The notes under the pieces are model-generated. The model was not told the origin of the DNA and made no database searches. It saw only the letters and a list, made by a program, of their open reading frames with translations. The translations under genes and the position numbers were made by a program. From Aeromonas eucrenophila (GTDB taxonomy: Bacteria; Pseudomonadota; Gammaproteobacteria; Enterobacterales; Aeromonadaceae), in NCBI RefSeq assembly GCF_000819865.1, contig NZ_CDDF01000017.1:62001-126000 (forward strand): a stretch of DNA of 64,000 nucleotides, given 5' to 3'. Of this stretch, positions 19,618 through 28,826 are shown in pieces. Position 1 is the stretch's first letter, and every line of letters begins with the position of its first letter.

Positions 19618-20406
19618 TTATGCCTCGAAGCCGAACGCCTTGACCGGCGGCGGTGCGTCTGTGCTCTCCTGCTCCTCCAGATAGATGTCGCGATAGGCCG
19701 CGTAGATGGAGTAGTTGATGGCTGGCAGCACCACCAGCAGGCCGACCAGAAACAGGAGAGCACCGAACAGTATCAATACGGCCCCCAACAACCCCCACCA
19801 CAGGAAGGGCCACATGTTGTTCAGACAGCCCTTGAAGCTCAGCCTGGCCGCCTGCCAGATCCCGACACCGTGGAAGAAGATGAGGGCGGGGGCGAAGGTG
19901 ATGGCCATCAGCACGGGCACCAGCAATGCCAGCCCCAGCAACAGACAGAGCAGGAAGCCCTGCGCCTGCTCGGGCGTCACCGTCAGGGTCTCCGGATCCT
20001 GGGACAGCAAGCCGGTCAGACCCCACAGGTGCAACAGGCCAAAGCAGATCAACAGGATCAGCGTGAACAGGCAGAGCACCATCAGCCCGCCCAGCATCAG
20101 AGGCGTCAGCCGGTGACGGAACCCTGAGAAGAAATCGGAGAATTGAAGAGCGTTGCCCTCATAGCCCCGCGCCGCCACCGCCACCCAGCCGGCGCCCCAC
20201 ACCATGTACAGCAACTGGGAGATGAAACCGCCCGCCGGTAACTGCTCCAGCACAAGTCCCACCACGAACCAGATCACTATCATGGCCACGCTGGCGCCCA
20301 TGCCCTTGTTGAAGATATCGAACCCGGTACGGACCCAGGCCCAGCCTCGCCCTATGGGGTGGCGCTTGGGTTCGCTACGCAGGATGTTGTCACTGTTCAT
20401 CATCAA
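19618..20406 (-). CDS. Multi-pass membrane protein (BPSS1780-like family)
   Basis: Protein of 262 residues with about six hydrophobic segments, the first near residues 38-58 and others at about 58-80, 100-125, 145-170, 190-220 and 215-235. A charged N-terminus (HPIGRGWAWVRTGFDIFNKG) precedes them. The organisation resembles the uncharacterised BPSS1780-type membrane proteins; I cannot confirm the family from sequence alone. The start is only 30 bp beyond the stop of the fimbrial adhesin gene, so read-through transcription is possible. No enzymatic motif is visible. Confidence 0.7.
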   Translation of the reverse strand: MMMNSDNILRSEPKRHPIGRGWAWVRTGFDIFNKGMGASVAMIVIWFVVGLVLEQLPAGGFISQLLYMVWGAGWVAVAARGYEGNALQFSDFFSGFRHRLTPLMLGGLMVLCLFTLILLICFGLLHLWGLTGLLSQDPETLTVTPEQAQGFLLCLLLGLALLVPVLMAITFAPALIFFHGVGIWQAARLSFKGCLNNMWPFLWWGLLGAVLILFGALLFLVGLLVVLPAINYSIYAAYRDIYLEEQESTDAPPPVKAFGFEA

Positions 20407-20436
20407 CCTCGTTGAAAAAAGCAGGAAGGCACGCGA

Positions 20437-21483
20437 TCAGGGCACGCTCACCGTGACCATGATGGTGCCAGTGTAAGCGCCGGTGCGCACCACCTGACCC
20501 GGCAACCGGGTCGGATAGAGCCTCACCTGGTAATTGGTGTTATTGGTGGCTGCCGTATAGGGTACCGCGATGGCGGTCGCGAATGGAATAGGAGTTGGAG
20601 TGCTCTGCTCCAGCATACCCACCCCGACCCCGGCCAGGCTGGTGGTGATGAAGCGATCCTGGCTGGTGAGCGCGCCCCCGAAGCTGTAGCTGAGCGGTAC
20701 CGTGTAATCGCTCGGGATCTGGCTACAAGTGACACTCACATTCACGCTGCGGGGAGCATAGCCCTTGGGGACAGCTCCCTCGACGAAGGCGCTCTGGGCC
20801 ACGGCACCGAGATCGATGGGAATGCTGGTACCGGCCGGAAACTGGCAGGTCGGGGTCGAGGTGACACTGATATTCATCGCCAACGTGCTGAACGCATTGG
20901 CCGGGCTGGTATCGGGAGCACTGCCACGACGCACAAACAGATAGGCGACATTGCCATTGAAGGTCTGGGTGCCCGTGACCCCTTTGAGCAGCTTCAGGGT
21001 ATAACGACCGCCGCTCACGCTGATCCCACCCAACGACAGATTAAGCACGTTAGCGATGCAGACAGTCAGCACACCAAGAGACGTATCGCTGAAGGGTACT
21101 GTCTGATAGCCTCCGGCCCCCGCATTAAACTCGGCTTTGAGCCCAAAATAGGAGTTGAGCTGGATAAGGGGTCCCTGAGGATCTGAGACGGTGGGCAGAC
21201 TGGTAGTGGCCTGATAATAGGTTGTCGCCAGCAAGCCCACCGTGACCCCAGTACAGTTGCAAGTCGCCGAGGTAGTGGTCGAGAAGGCGGTGGGACCGCT
21301 GGTAGTATTTGGCTGGTAGAGGGTGTTGGTTGTGGAAATTGTCCCGGATGCCGCAAAAGCGCTGGTGCATTGCCCATTGACGGCATGGGCTTTTGGCTGC
21401 CATAGCAGACACCCCATCAGCAAGACTCCCCCCCCCCAGAGGATCGATCTGCCCAGCCCATCATGCCCCGCTTGTTCAGTCAT
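20437..21483 (-). CDS. Two-domain fimbrial tip adhesin
   Basis: Protein of 348 residues at the end of the chaperone-usher operon. A signal sequence (about 10-37) is followed by a threonine/serine-rich N-terminal domain of about 180 residues and a C-terminal pilin-type domain from about residue 210 (CQFPAGTSIPIDLGAV..., second Cys in VTCSQ). That is a FimH-like adhesin plan. I chose ATG 21483, which overlaps the upstream chaperone stop as ATGACTGA; the longer frame has an implausible N-terminus. The receptor is unknown. Confidence 0.78.
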   Translation of the reverse strand: MTEQAGHDGLGRSILWGGGVLLMGCLLWQPKAHAVNGQCTSAFAASGTISTTNTLYQPNTTSGPTAFSTTTSATCNCTGVTVGLLATTYYQATTSLPTVSDPQGPLIQLNSYFGLKAEFNAGAGGYQTVPFSDTSLGVLTVCIANVLNLSLGGISVSGGRYTLKLLKGVTGTQTFNGNVAYLFVRRGSAPDTSPANAFSTLAMNISVTSTPTCQFPAGTSIPIDLGAVAQSAFVEGAVPKGYAPRSVNVSVTCSQIPSDYTVPLSYSFGGALTSQDRFITTSLAGVGVGMLEQSTPTPIPFATAIAVPYTAATNNTNYQVRLYPTRLPGQVVRTGAYTGTIMVTVSVP

Positions 21484-22204
21484 GCGTGTTGCCTCCCAGC
21501 TTGCCAAGCACAAACTCCTGCTCGTGATAGTTACCATCATCATCTATCCAGCGCATGGCCCCCTTGCCGGCAGTAGTTTCGACCAACTGAATGGGGATTT
21601 GCAGCATGCCATAGGGTGGGATCAGCCCCCCCTGTTGCCAGCTGACCTTCTTTATTCCCGCCTCGAGCAGCACTTCGCTCAGGCTGATATGAAAGGGGCT
21701 CGGATTGCTGACGTTCAGCCCTTGTGTCTGTACTTGCCAGCGAAGCCGGGTCACCGCCTCCGCCACCGCCCCCTGCAAGCCGGGCGGGCGATAAAACAGC
21801 TTTATGCGGGTACGGTAGGCGAGCTGCACGCTGGCCTCTGAGCTGCTTGCCTTGGGGGGCAGCCCCAGCACATTGAGCCAGAACAGGGATTCCCTGTCCT
21901 TGGGCAGTTGGTTCAGATCCGCCCCCAGGATGCGCAGCGTCTGCCCCTTGTCCGGCCCGAGCCGCATCATGGGGGGTACCACCAGAAAGGGGGTCGAGAC
22001 CTCGGCCGGCCCCTGGTGTTCATCTCCCCCATCGACCCAGGCCTGCAACAGGCTGGGCTCGGCTCCCCCGTTGTGGACCATCAGACTGGCCTCCCCGCCC
22101 CCCTCATAGATCAGCCGGGTACGCAGCAGGTTGATCGCGGCCTCCGTATGCTGCCCCCACAGCAAGGCACCCAGAACGAGACCACAGCACCAGCAACCTC
22201 TCAT
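21476..22204 (-). CDS. Periplasmic fimbrial chaperone (second of two)
   Basis: PapD-type chaperone of 242 residues that donates a strand to pilus subunits. It has a signal peptide (about 1-24), the first-strand Arg (RTRLIYEG), the PKDRESLFWLNVLGLPP segment and the subunit-anchoring Lys (YRTRIKLFYRPPGL). The start ATG 22204 overlaps the usher stop by 4 bp (ATGA). Lying between usher and adhesin, it probably serves the tip adhesin. Confidence 0.88.
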   Translation of the reverse strand: MRGCWCCGLVLGALLWGQHTEAAINLLRTRLIYEGGGEASLMVHNGGAEPSLLQAWVDGGDEHQGPAEVSTPFLVVPPMMRLGPDKGQTLRILGADLNQLPKDRESLFWLNVLGLPPKASSSEASVQLAYRTRIKLFYRPPGLQGAVAEAVTRLRWQVQTQGLNVSNPSPFHISLSEVLLEAGIKKVSWQQGGLIPPYGMLQIPIQLVETTAGKGAMRWIDDDGNYHEQEFVLGKLGGNTHD

Positions 22205-24780
22205 GAACCCACCCCCGTCGTGGCACAACGCGCGGATACCTGCTGATAGGGCACGGCCGGATCAGGTTTCGGCACCTTATAGTCCAACCGGCACCGTTGA
22301 TCGGGCTCCTTGCCCCACTGAACATGCAGTACGGACTGCTCGCCACGCACGAAGATGAGCCCACCCTGTCCGACCACGGCGACAGAATCACCCGCACCAT
22401 TCATAACCTCGGCGCCAAAAGGCGGGGCACTGCCATCGGATCGCTGCACCTTGAGCAGCAACGGCTGACCGATGTGGGTCTCGTACGCCAGCTTGACGAT
22501 GGCTCCCCGACGGGGGGCCACCATCTGGGCGCTGCCGTCTATCTCCACGTCCAGCGGCAAGCCACTCGGATCCAGGCCGATGACATTGGTGCGATAGGGG
22601 TTGAGACCGGCCAGCACGGCGTAACCGTCCCCGTCCACCTCGCTGCCGATGCCGTGGCTGACCCTGGCCCCTTGGGCGCCCTTGGCCTCCACCAGCGCCA
22701 TCGTCTCCCCTTGCGTCTGCCCCAGCACCCAGCCATCCTCATGCACCAGCAGGGTGCCCTTGGCCGAGGCCACATACTGGGAGTAGCCGTCTCCCTGACT
22801 GGTTGAGAGGCCGAGCTGGGTGGCTGCCGTCTGATATTGCAGGTTGGCGCCATAGCCCTGATAACCGGCGCCGTTGCTCTGACTCTGGCTACCGTATAAC
22901 CCGTAATAGACGCGTCCGTCCCGGGAGCCACCATTGAGATCCAGTCTGGCGCTGTATCCCTGTCCCTCCTGATAGGAGAGGGTGCTGCTCAGCCGCGGGG
23001 CTCCGAGCCGGTTCCCGATGGGAACGCTGAGGCTCAGCATGTATTGATCGCCGATGCCGTCATCGAGAGAGTGGCTGGCCGAGAGCGTCAGGCTGCCCCA
23101 GTCAAAACCCCGGTTGTAGCCGAGCTGGAAACTGCTGCTCTCGGTCTGGGCCCCCCAATAGTCACGGCTGATGCCGTTGAAGTAGAGATCCCCCCACTCC
23201 CCTATGGGCTGGTTGATGTTGAGCTGGAAGCGATTGCGCTCGCGCTGCAACTGATCGAAAGTCTGCGACTGCACGGCGGCCACATCGCTCAGATCCAGGT
23301 AGCCTTCGCTGGAGAAGCGGTAGGCCGCCAGAGTGAAGTAGGTCTGGGTCACATCCATCTGCTTACTGTAAGTGAGGCGGTAGCTCTGCCCGGAGAGTGA
23401 TGAGGGCAGGTCGGACATGGCGGGCAGATCCCGCGCCCAGGAGCCGGTGATGTCGAGGGCCAGGGCGCCGTAGTCAGAGCCCACTGCGGCGCCGCCCAGC
23501 AGGGCGGCATAGTCTTCGGCGGCGATTGTGCCGCCGTACAGGGTCAGGGTGTTAGAGAAACCGCGGCGATAGGTGCCTTGCAGAAAATCCGGGCCATCGG
23601 GGCCGGCCTCGTTGCGATAGCGGCCAAGGGTCAGGCTGAAGCGGGAGGTGTCGTCTCTCAGCATCTGCACCACCGAGGAGAATGGCAGGGTGAAGCTGCG
23701 GGCGCTGCCATCCGCCTCCGTGATGGTTACATCCAGATCCCCGGCAAAGCTGGTGGCATAGAGATCGTCGATGGCGAAGGCGCCGGGGGCGACCTGGGTC
23801 TCGTAGATGAGGGCAGTGCCCTGGCGGATGCTGACTCTGGCATTGCTCTGGGCGACGCCGCGCACCACGGGGGCAAAGCCCCGCTCGAAATCGGGCAGCA
23901 TGGCATCGTCGCTGGCCAACTGCACGCCGGTGAAGGGCACACTGTCGAAACTGTCCCCCGGGGTGAAATATTCCCCCAGAGTGAACTGGGCGGTCTGCCC
24001 TGTGACATCGCGCTGGACATAGCTGTTGAGGGGCTGATAGCTGCCGCCATCATTGCCCTGATAAGAGCCGTTGTGGCGCAGACGCCAAGCCCCCAGGTTG
24101 ATGCCGGTATTGAGGTTGACGCTGTTGCTGAACGGCTCGTCGACCCCCTCCTGCTCACTGTAATAGAGGTTGGCGTTATAGCCGACGAAGGCCGCATCGA
24201 TCCCCTGTACCCACTGATCCGGGCCGACATAGTCGCGCCTGACCTGGCCCACATACGCCTGCGGCAGGCTGAGTGCGCCGCTGAGGCTCGCCAGATCGAA
24301 GACGAAGCTGGCCCCTGGCACCAGGGACGCCACCTCGATGCAGTCACTTTCAAGCTGTTGTTTTACCGATGCTTGATTGGGCAATTTGTCGACGAGCAGG
24401 CCCCACTGCGTCACTTGACCCGGTTTGAAGCAAAATCGGGGCACCTTGGGATCGGCCCCCGCTCGTACCTCCACTTGCTGACTCACCCGCTCCTTGCCGT
24501 TGATGGTGATCTCGAGTTGATAGAGGCCAAGGGGGACGAAGTCGGCGCGGGCGAAGCGGGCGAGATCGATGTTCACCCCCAGGCTATCGAGCAACCGGCT
24601 GTCAAACTCGACGTCCGCGGCAACGCTATCAATCCCGGTCGCCGCCGGGCTGGGTGCGGTCTCATCCGCCATGGTCAGGGAGCCCCAGCAAAGCAAAAGT
24701 AGCAACCAGCCTTCGCGAAGAGGGCGCCAGGAAAAGATATGGGTGAAGGGTATGGATAACGGGAGAACGCTGGCAATCAC
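22201..24780 (-). CDS. Outer-membrane usher (FimD/PapC family)
   Basis: Usher of 859 residues that forms the outer-membrane pore for fimbrial assembly. After a signal region come the N-terminal chaperone-binding domain (residues about 45-170), the beta barrel with plug domain, and C-terminal domains with FGAEV and the final basic strand. Characteristic stretches are GINLGAWRLRHNGSY and QNxPxGEWGxxYFxG-type repeats (INQPIGEWGDLYFNG). The length is typical. It lies 75 bp beyond the first chaperone gene on the same strand. Confidence 0.92.
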   Translation of the reverse strand: MIASVLPLSIPFTHIFSWRPLREGWLLLLLCWGSLTMADETAPSPAATGIDSVAADVEFDSRLLDSLGVNIDLARFARADFVPLGLYQLEITINGKERVSQQVEVRAGADPKVPRFCFKPGQVTQWGLLVDKLPNQASVKQQLESDCIEVASLVPGASFVFDLASLSGALSLPQAYVGQVRRDYVGPDQWVQGIDAAFVGYNANLYYSEQEGVDEPFSNSVNLNTGINLGAWRLRHNGSYQGNDGGSYQPLNSYVQRDVTGQTAQFTLGEYFTPGDSFDSVPFTGVQLASDDAMLPDFERGFAPVVRGVAQSNARVSIRQGTALIYETQVAPGAFAIDDLYATSFAGDLDVTITEADGSARSFTLPFSSVVQMLRDDTSRFSLTLGRYRNEAGPDGPDFLQGTYRRGFSNTLTLYGGTIAAEDYAALLGGAAVGSDYGALALDITGSWARDLPAMSDLPSSLSGQSYRLTYSKQMDVTQTYFTLAAYRFSSEGYLDLSDVAAVQSQTFDQLQRERNRFQLNINQPIGEWGDLYFNGISRDYWGAQTESSSFQLGYNRGFDWGSLTLSASHSLDDGIGDQYMLSLSVPIGNRLGAPRLSSTLSYQEGQGYSARLDLNGGSRDGRVYYGLYGSQSQSNGAGYQGYGANLQYQTAATQLGLSTSQGDGYSQYVASAKGTLLVHEDGWVLGQTQGETMALVEAKGAQGARVSHGIGSEVDGDGYAVLAGLNPYRTNVIGLDPSGLPLDVEIDGSAQMVAPRRGAIVKLAYETHIGQPLLLKVQRSDGSAPPFGAEVMNGAGDSVAVVGQGGLIFVRGEQSVLHVQWGKEPDQRCRLDYKVPKPDPAVPYQQVSARCATTGVGS

Positions 24781-24855
24781 GGCATACCTCCCCTCTCAGA
24801 GCCAGCAGAGGTGCAGGGAGAGGCGGCTTGGGCATCCAGCTCCCACACCAAGGGA

Positions 24856-25617
24856 TCAGTTGAAGACGAATCGGCCCACCTCGCGGGCGCCATAGTCATT
24901 GAGCCAATAGAAGGTCACCGCCTTGGCATGCACGGTGCCAGAGAGACGATCGACCGGGAAATCGAAGCTGCCCCCCGGGGCCACCATGCCACCGCTGAGG
25001 TTGTTATAGCGCTTCGTCTGGGCCGTTTGCAGCTCCAGATTGCTGATGCTGACGTGGTAGAGGCTCGGGTTGCTGGCACGCAGCGCATAACCCGCCCCTT
25101 GCCTGACGAGACTCCAGCTCAGGTGATGGGCGGAGTGCTCCATGTCGCCTGCCAACCCCTCGGGTCGGTAAAACAGCTTGATCCTGGAGCGGAAGGCGAG
25201 CTGAACCAGATTCTGACCCGCTTGGGTGGATTTGGCGCTCGGCGGAACCTCCAGCACATTCAGCCAGAATACCGACTCGCGATCCTGGGGCAGCCCCTGC
25301 CCGACATAGGCGAGGCGCAGCGACTGTCCACGCTGCGCCTCGATACGGGTGATGGGGGGAGTGATCAGGAAGGGAACCGCCTCGGCACCCGGCCGGATGC
25401 GGCGGTCACCGGAATCGATCCACACCTGTACCAGCGAGGGGGTATTGCCCTTGTTGATCAGTTCCAGCGTGACCTCGCGGGCGGCGGCAGGATAAATGAC
25501 CCGGGTGCCGGAAATCTGGACATAACTCCAGGCCTGCCACGGCAACAAGAGAGCCAAGCACCAGAGCAGGCGACCCAGCACAGTTCCCTTTCCGTTCCAA
25601 CTACCGAGCCGGCTCAT
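24856..25617 (-). CDS. Periplasmic fimbrial chaperone (first of two)
   Basis: PapD-type chaperone of 253 residues. A signal peptide ends near residue 33, followed by GTRVIYPAAAREVTLELIN with the conserved Arg, LPQDRESVFWLNVLEVPP and RSRIKLFYRPEGL with the conserved Lys. I chose ATG 25617, because an upstream extension reads out of the pilin gene. The pilin stop is only 10 bp upstream, so the two are co-translated. It probably handles the major subunit. Confidence 0.9.
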   Translation of the reverse strand: MSRLGSWNGKGTVLGRLLWCLALLLPWQAWSYVQISGTRVIYPAAAREVTLELINKGNTPSLVQVWIDSGDRRIRPGAEAVPFLITPPITRIEAQRGQSLRLAYVGQGLPQDRESVFWLNVLEVPPSAKSTQAGQNLVQLAFRSRIKLFYRPEGLAGDMEHSAHHLSWSLVRQGAGYALRASNPSLYHVSISNLELQTAQTKRYNNLSGGMVAPGGSFDFPVDRLSGTVHAKAVTFYWLNDYGAREVGRFVFN

Positions 25618-25627
25618 GGGACGGCTC

Positions 25628-26170
25628 TCAGTGGTAATCCAGCGAATAGATGAGATCCGCCGAGACCAGACCGGCCCCGACGGCTCCCGTGGCGACATAC
25701 TGGGCGCTGTAGTAGAGGGTGGCCGTCCCGGTACCGCTGAAACTGACCAGGGAGTTGTTGGTGTTGGTGCGAAGGTCGATGGCAGTGCTGTTGGCCGACA
25801 GGATCTGCACTTCCACGTTCTGGGCCGGGTTTTTGCCACCCGCGGCCACGGCCTTGTTGGTCAGGTTGCCCGTGGCCTGGGCCACCCCGACATTCTCGAA
25901 GTAGGCACGTACAGATCCCGTTACCGGGCAGCCGGTGAGTGCGAGGTTGAATCCTGTCGCCCCTGCAGTCTGGCCTATGCTGGTCAACGCATTGGTGCTG
26001 ACGGTGGGCAGGGTCACGGTGGCCGATGCGGTACCGCCATTGACGGCGATGGCACAGGTGCCTGCGGTCACTTCCCCATTGATGGTAATGGTGCCGTTGA
26101 AGGCGGCAACGGGAACCGATACCAGCCCGCCCATGGCGAGTGCGAGCATTAAGAGAGCGTTCGTCTTCAT
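25628..26170 (-). CDS. Major fimbrial subunit
   Basis: Pilin of 180 residues: signal peptide (about 1-23), FNGTITINGEVTAGTC start of the mature protein, two cysteines (39 and 81) for the intradomain disulfide, and the beta-zipper C-terminus with penultimate Tyr (SLDYH). I chose ATG 26170 because GGAGG lies just upstream; an in-frame ATG at 26182 overlaps that ribosome site. It is the first gene of the chaperone-usher operon. The 257 bp to the divergent M23 gene should contain its promoter. Confidence 0.9.
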   Translation of the reverse strand: MKTNALLMLALAMGGLVSVPVAAFNGTITINGEVTAGTCAIAVNGGTASATVTLPTVSTNALTSIGQTAGATGFNLALTGCPVTGSVRAYFENVGVAQATGNLTNKAVAAGGKNPAQNVEVQILSANSTAIDLRTNTNNSLVSFSGTGTATLYYSAQYVATGAVGAGLVSADLIYSLDYH

Positions 26171-26427
26171 CACAACCTCCATTTACCCTGGGTGCCGCCG
26201 GCGACCGCCATTTTCCCTGCCAGCGCGAATATCCCTTCTGTCACAATGGGTTTCATTCAACAACCAACAACTAGTGACACATTAGTAAATAGCACAGAGT
26301 GGTGAAGCTTGCTCGCGACCGGGCAACATCTTTGGCCGGCGTCCTTGTCCAAGGTGACGGACAGCCCGGCGGGAATGTGGCATCATTTTCCCCTTTATCT
26401 CATCCCCTGTTATTCGATGGAGTCGTA

Positions 26428-27255
26428 ATGCGTCGCCTATTCTTTCTCGTCCTGCTGCTGGGTAGCACTCATCTCTCTGCCGAGCCCGGTTTCATCAGTC
26501 GGCTGCTTAATCATCCCGTCCCCGGTGGTGTCGCCGTTGTCCCCCTCGGCGATCAAGTGCAAACGCCCAGTGCCCGCTATCAGGACAAACCCGTGCTGGT
26601 CGTAAAAGAAGAAGGCCGCCACTGGATAGCCATCGTCGGTATTCCGCTCAAGAGTACGGCCGGCCCCCATCAGTTGGTGTTGAACGATGGCCGCAAGCTC
26701 AGCTTCCAGGTCGGGGAGAAGCACTACCGCGAGCAGCACATCAAGTTGAAGAACACACGCCAGGTCAATCCCCTGGCCGAAGACATGACCCGCATCAACC
26801 GCGAGCTGGCGGAGCAGACCAAGGCCTATCAGACCTTCAGCCCCACCCAGCCCAGCAACCTGATGTTTGACAAGCCGGTGAACGGCCCCCTCTCCAGCCC
26901 GTTCGGCCTGCGCCGTTTCTTCAATGGCGAGGAGCGCAACCCCCACTCGGGTCTGGACTTCGCGGTCGGCGCCGGCACCCCCATCAAGGCCCCCGCGGCG
27001 GGCAAGGTGATCCTGATCGGCGACTACTTCTTCAACGGCAACACCGTATTCGTCGACCACGGCCAGGGGCTGATCAGCATGTTCTGCCATATGTCGAAAG
27101 TGGACGTGAAGCTGGGCCAAAGCCTGCCCCGTGGCGGCATCGTCGGCCGGGTCGGCGCAACCGGCCGTGCCACTGGCCCCCACATGCACTGGAACGTCAG
27201 CCTCAACGATGCCCGGGTCGATCCCGCCATCTTCATCGGGGCCTTCAAGCCCTGA
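26428..27255 (+). CDS. M23-family peptidase
   Basis: Exported zinc peptidase of 275 residues, likely to cut peptidoglycan cross-links. A signal peptide (about 1-18) is followed by an N-terminal beta domain and the LytM/M23 domain from about residue 150. The zinc ligands are all present: His173 and Asp177 (HSGLD), and His254 in PHMHW (252-254); His221 is the other catalytic His. ATG 26428 was chosen for the signal peptide; the longer frame has no suitable start. A strong terminator follows. Catalytically competent by motif. Confidence 0.9.
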   Translation: MRRLFFLVLLLGSTHLSAEPGFISRLLNHPVPGGVAVVPLGDQVQTPSARYQDKPVLVVKEEGRHWIAIVGIPLKSTAGPHQLVLNDGRKLSFQVGEKHYREQHIKLKNTRQVNPLAEDMTRINRELAEQTKAYQTFSPTQPSNLMFDKPVNGPLSSPFGLRRFFNGEERNPHSGLDFAVGAGTPIKAPAAGKVILIGDYFFNGNTVFVDHGQGLISMFCHMSKVDVKLGQSLPRGGIVGRVGATGRATGPHMHWNVSLNDARVDPAIFIGAFKP

Positions 27256-27275
27256 GGCCACACATCACAAATGCA

Positions 27276-27307
27276 GAAGAGGCAGCCTGGGCTGCCTCTT
27301 CTTTTTT
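27276..27307. terminator. Terminator after the M23 peptidase gene
   Basis: A 12-bp stem GAAGAGGCAGCC/GGCTGCCTCTTC followed by six T on the plus strand. The MATE gene converges from the right and ends 27 bp further on, so it may use the same hairpin. Confidence 0.9.
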
Positions 27308-27333
27308 ATCTGCTGGTGAGCCAGAGTCTGCGG

Positions 27334-28671
27334 CTAGCCCGCGATGGCATGCAGCCTGGCTTCCTTGCGCATGGCCCGCCACATCACCAACACCAGCACT
27401 GTGCTGCAGGTCGGCAACGCCAGCCAGACCCCGGCCACCCCCCACAGGGAGGAGAAGCCCCACAGGAAGCCGCCGATCAGCACCAGCTTGCCGCCGGTGA
27501 GCAGGGAGGCGATGCGGGCCCGGTTGATGGCCTGGAAGTAGGTGGCTCCCACCAGCAGCAAGCCTTCCATCGGCAGGCCCCAGAAGTAGAGCCAGATGCC
27601 GAGAGTCGCCACCGGCAGCAGGGCCGCGTTGTCCCCTGCAAACAGATAAACCACTGCCTCCGGCCACAGATAGAGCGGGATCATGCCGCACAATGCCACC
27701 ACCATGGTCACGCCTAACGCCAGATTGCGCACTCGCAGCACCCGCTGCCAGTTGCCAGCCCCGGCGTTGAAGCTGGCGATGGGCTGGATGCCCATGGCGA
27801 TCCCCTCGAAGATGAGGTAGAAGAAGGCCTCGCTGTAGCTGATCACCCCGTAAGCGGCCACGTGCAGCGAGCTGCCCACCGCCAGCAGCGCCTTGTTGTG
27901 CAGTGCCAGCACCACGGAAAGATAGAGGTACATCAGGAAGCTCGACACCCCGAGTCGCAGGGTCTCCCCCATCAGCCGCCAGTTCGGCACCAGGGTATCC
28001 CAGCGAATGCGCAACTGGCTGCGGGGGGTGAAGAAGTGCCACAGGCAGAGCCCGCCGGTCACCGCCTGGGAGAGCATGGTGGCAATCGCAGCCCCCGCCA
28101 GTCCCCAGGGGATCACCACCATCAGCAGGTAGTCGAGCAAGACGTTGAGCACGCCGCCGCCGACCAGGATCCAGGTCGTCAGACCGGGTCGCCCATCGTT
28201 GCGCAGCAGGGCGGTGAACGCCATGGAGAGCACCGCAAAGGTCCCGAGCCAGGCGTACCACTGCAAATAGGCAAGACCCGCGTCGAAGATCTCTCCCTCC
28301 GCCCCCATCCAGGCCAGCATGGCAGCACCATAACGAATGCCGATAAAGGCGAGCACGGCCGAGGCGAGAAGCACCATCACCAGCGCATTGCCGACGATAT
28401 GGCGAGCCTTCCCCTGCTCCCCCTTGCCGAGGTAGAAGGAGGTGAGCGACGAGGAGCCCATGCCGATCAGGGCCCCCACCGCATAGAGCACGGCGCAGAT
28501 GGGATAGGCCAGCATCATGCCCGCCAGCCCGTCCTGCCCCAGGATATGGCCGACGAAGATGCCGTCTATGGTCACATAGACACCGGTGACCAGCATGGCG
28601 GCCACCGTCGGCGTGACATAGCGCAGGAAGAGGCGAGAAAGGGGCGCCGTGCCCAGATCGAGGGAGGACAT
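27334..28671 (-). CDS. MATE-family efflux transporter
   Basis: Inner-membrane Na+/H+-drug antiporter family protein of 445 residues with 12 predicted membrane helices. It has two MatE repeats, the first including TPTVAAMLVTGVYVTIDGIFVGH, typical of the family. I chose ATG 28671 (MSSLDLGTAPLSRLF), because the upstream extension adds a polar tail not seen in MATE proteins. It is divergent from mscM with a 155-bp gap. The substrate cannot be predicted. A 490-residue frame in another register over the same stretch is a shadow. Confidence 0.88.
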   Translation of the reverse strand: MSSLDLGTAPLSRLFLRYVTPTVAAMLVTGVYVTIDGIFVGHILGQDGLAGMMLAYPICAVLYAVGALIGMGSSSLTSFYLGKGEQGKARHIVGNALVMVLLASAVLAFIGIRYGAAMLAWMGAEGEIFDAGLAYLQWYAWLGTFAVLSMAFTALLRNDGRPGLTTWILVGGGVLNVLLDYLLMVVIPWGLAGAAIATMLSQAVTGGLCLWHFFTPRSQLRIRWDTLVPNWRLMGETLRLGVSSFLMYLYLSVVLALHNKALLAVGSSLHVAAYGVISYSEAFFYLIFEGIAMGIQPIASFNAGAGNWQRVLRVRNLALGVTMVVALCGMIPLYLWPEAVVYLFAGDNAALLPVATLGIWLYFWGLPMEGLLLVGATYFQAINRARIASLLTGGKLVLIGGFLWGFSSLWGVAGVWLALPTCSTVLVLVMWRAMRKEARLHAIAG

Positions 28672-28826
28672 AAGATGCTCTGCAAGAGGGGAAACGAGCG
28701 GGATAATAGCCAAACAAGGCCCTGATCGCCCGTCATTTATGTTGTGAGTCATTAATCTGCAAGCCTTTACCCGCCATGGCCCCTGCTTTAGGCTAGGGCC
28801 AACTCTCATGAACGGAAACGTGCGCC

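Noticed and set aside
27245..28717. 490-residue minus-strand reading frame over the MATE gene
   Set aside because: Composition is dominated by Arg/Gly/Ala, as expected of a shifted frame in GC-rich DNA. The MATE frame has 12 membrane helices and family motifs.
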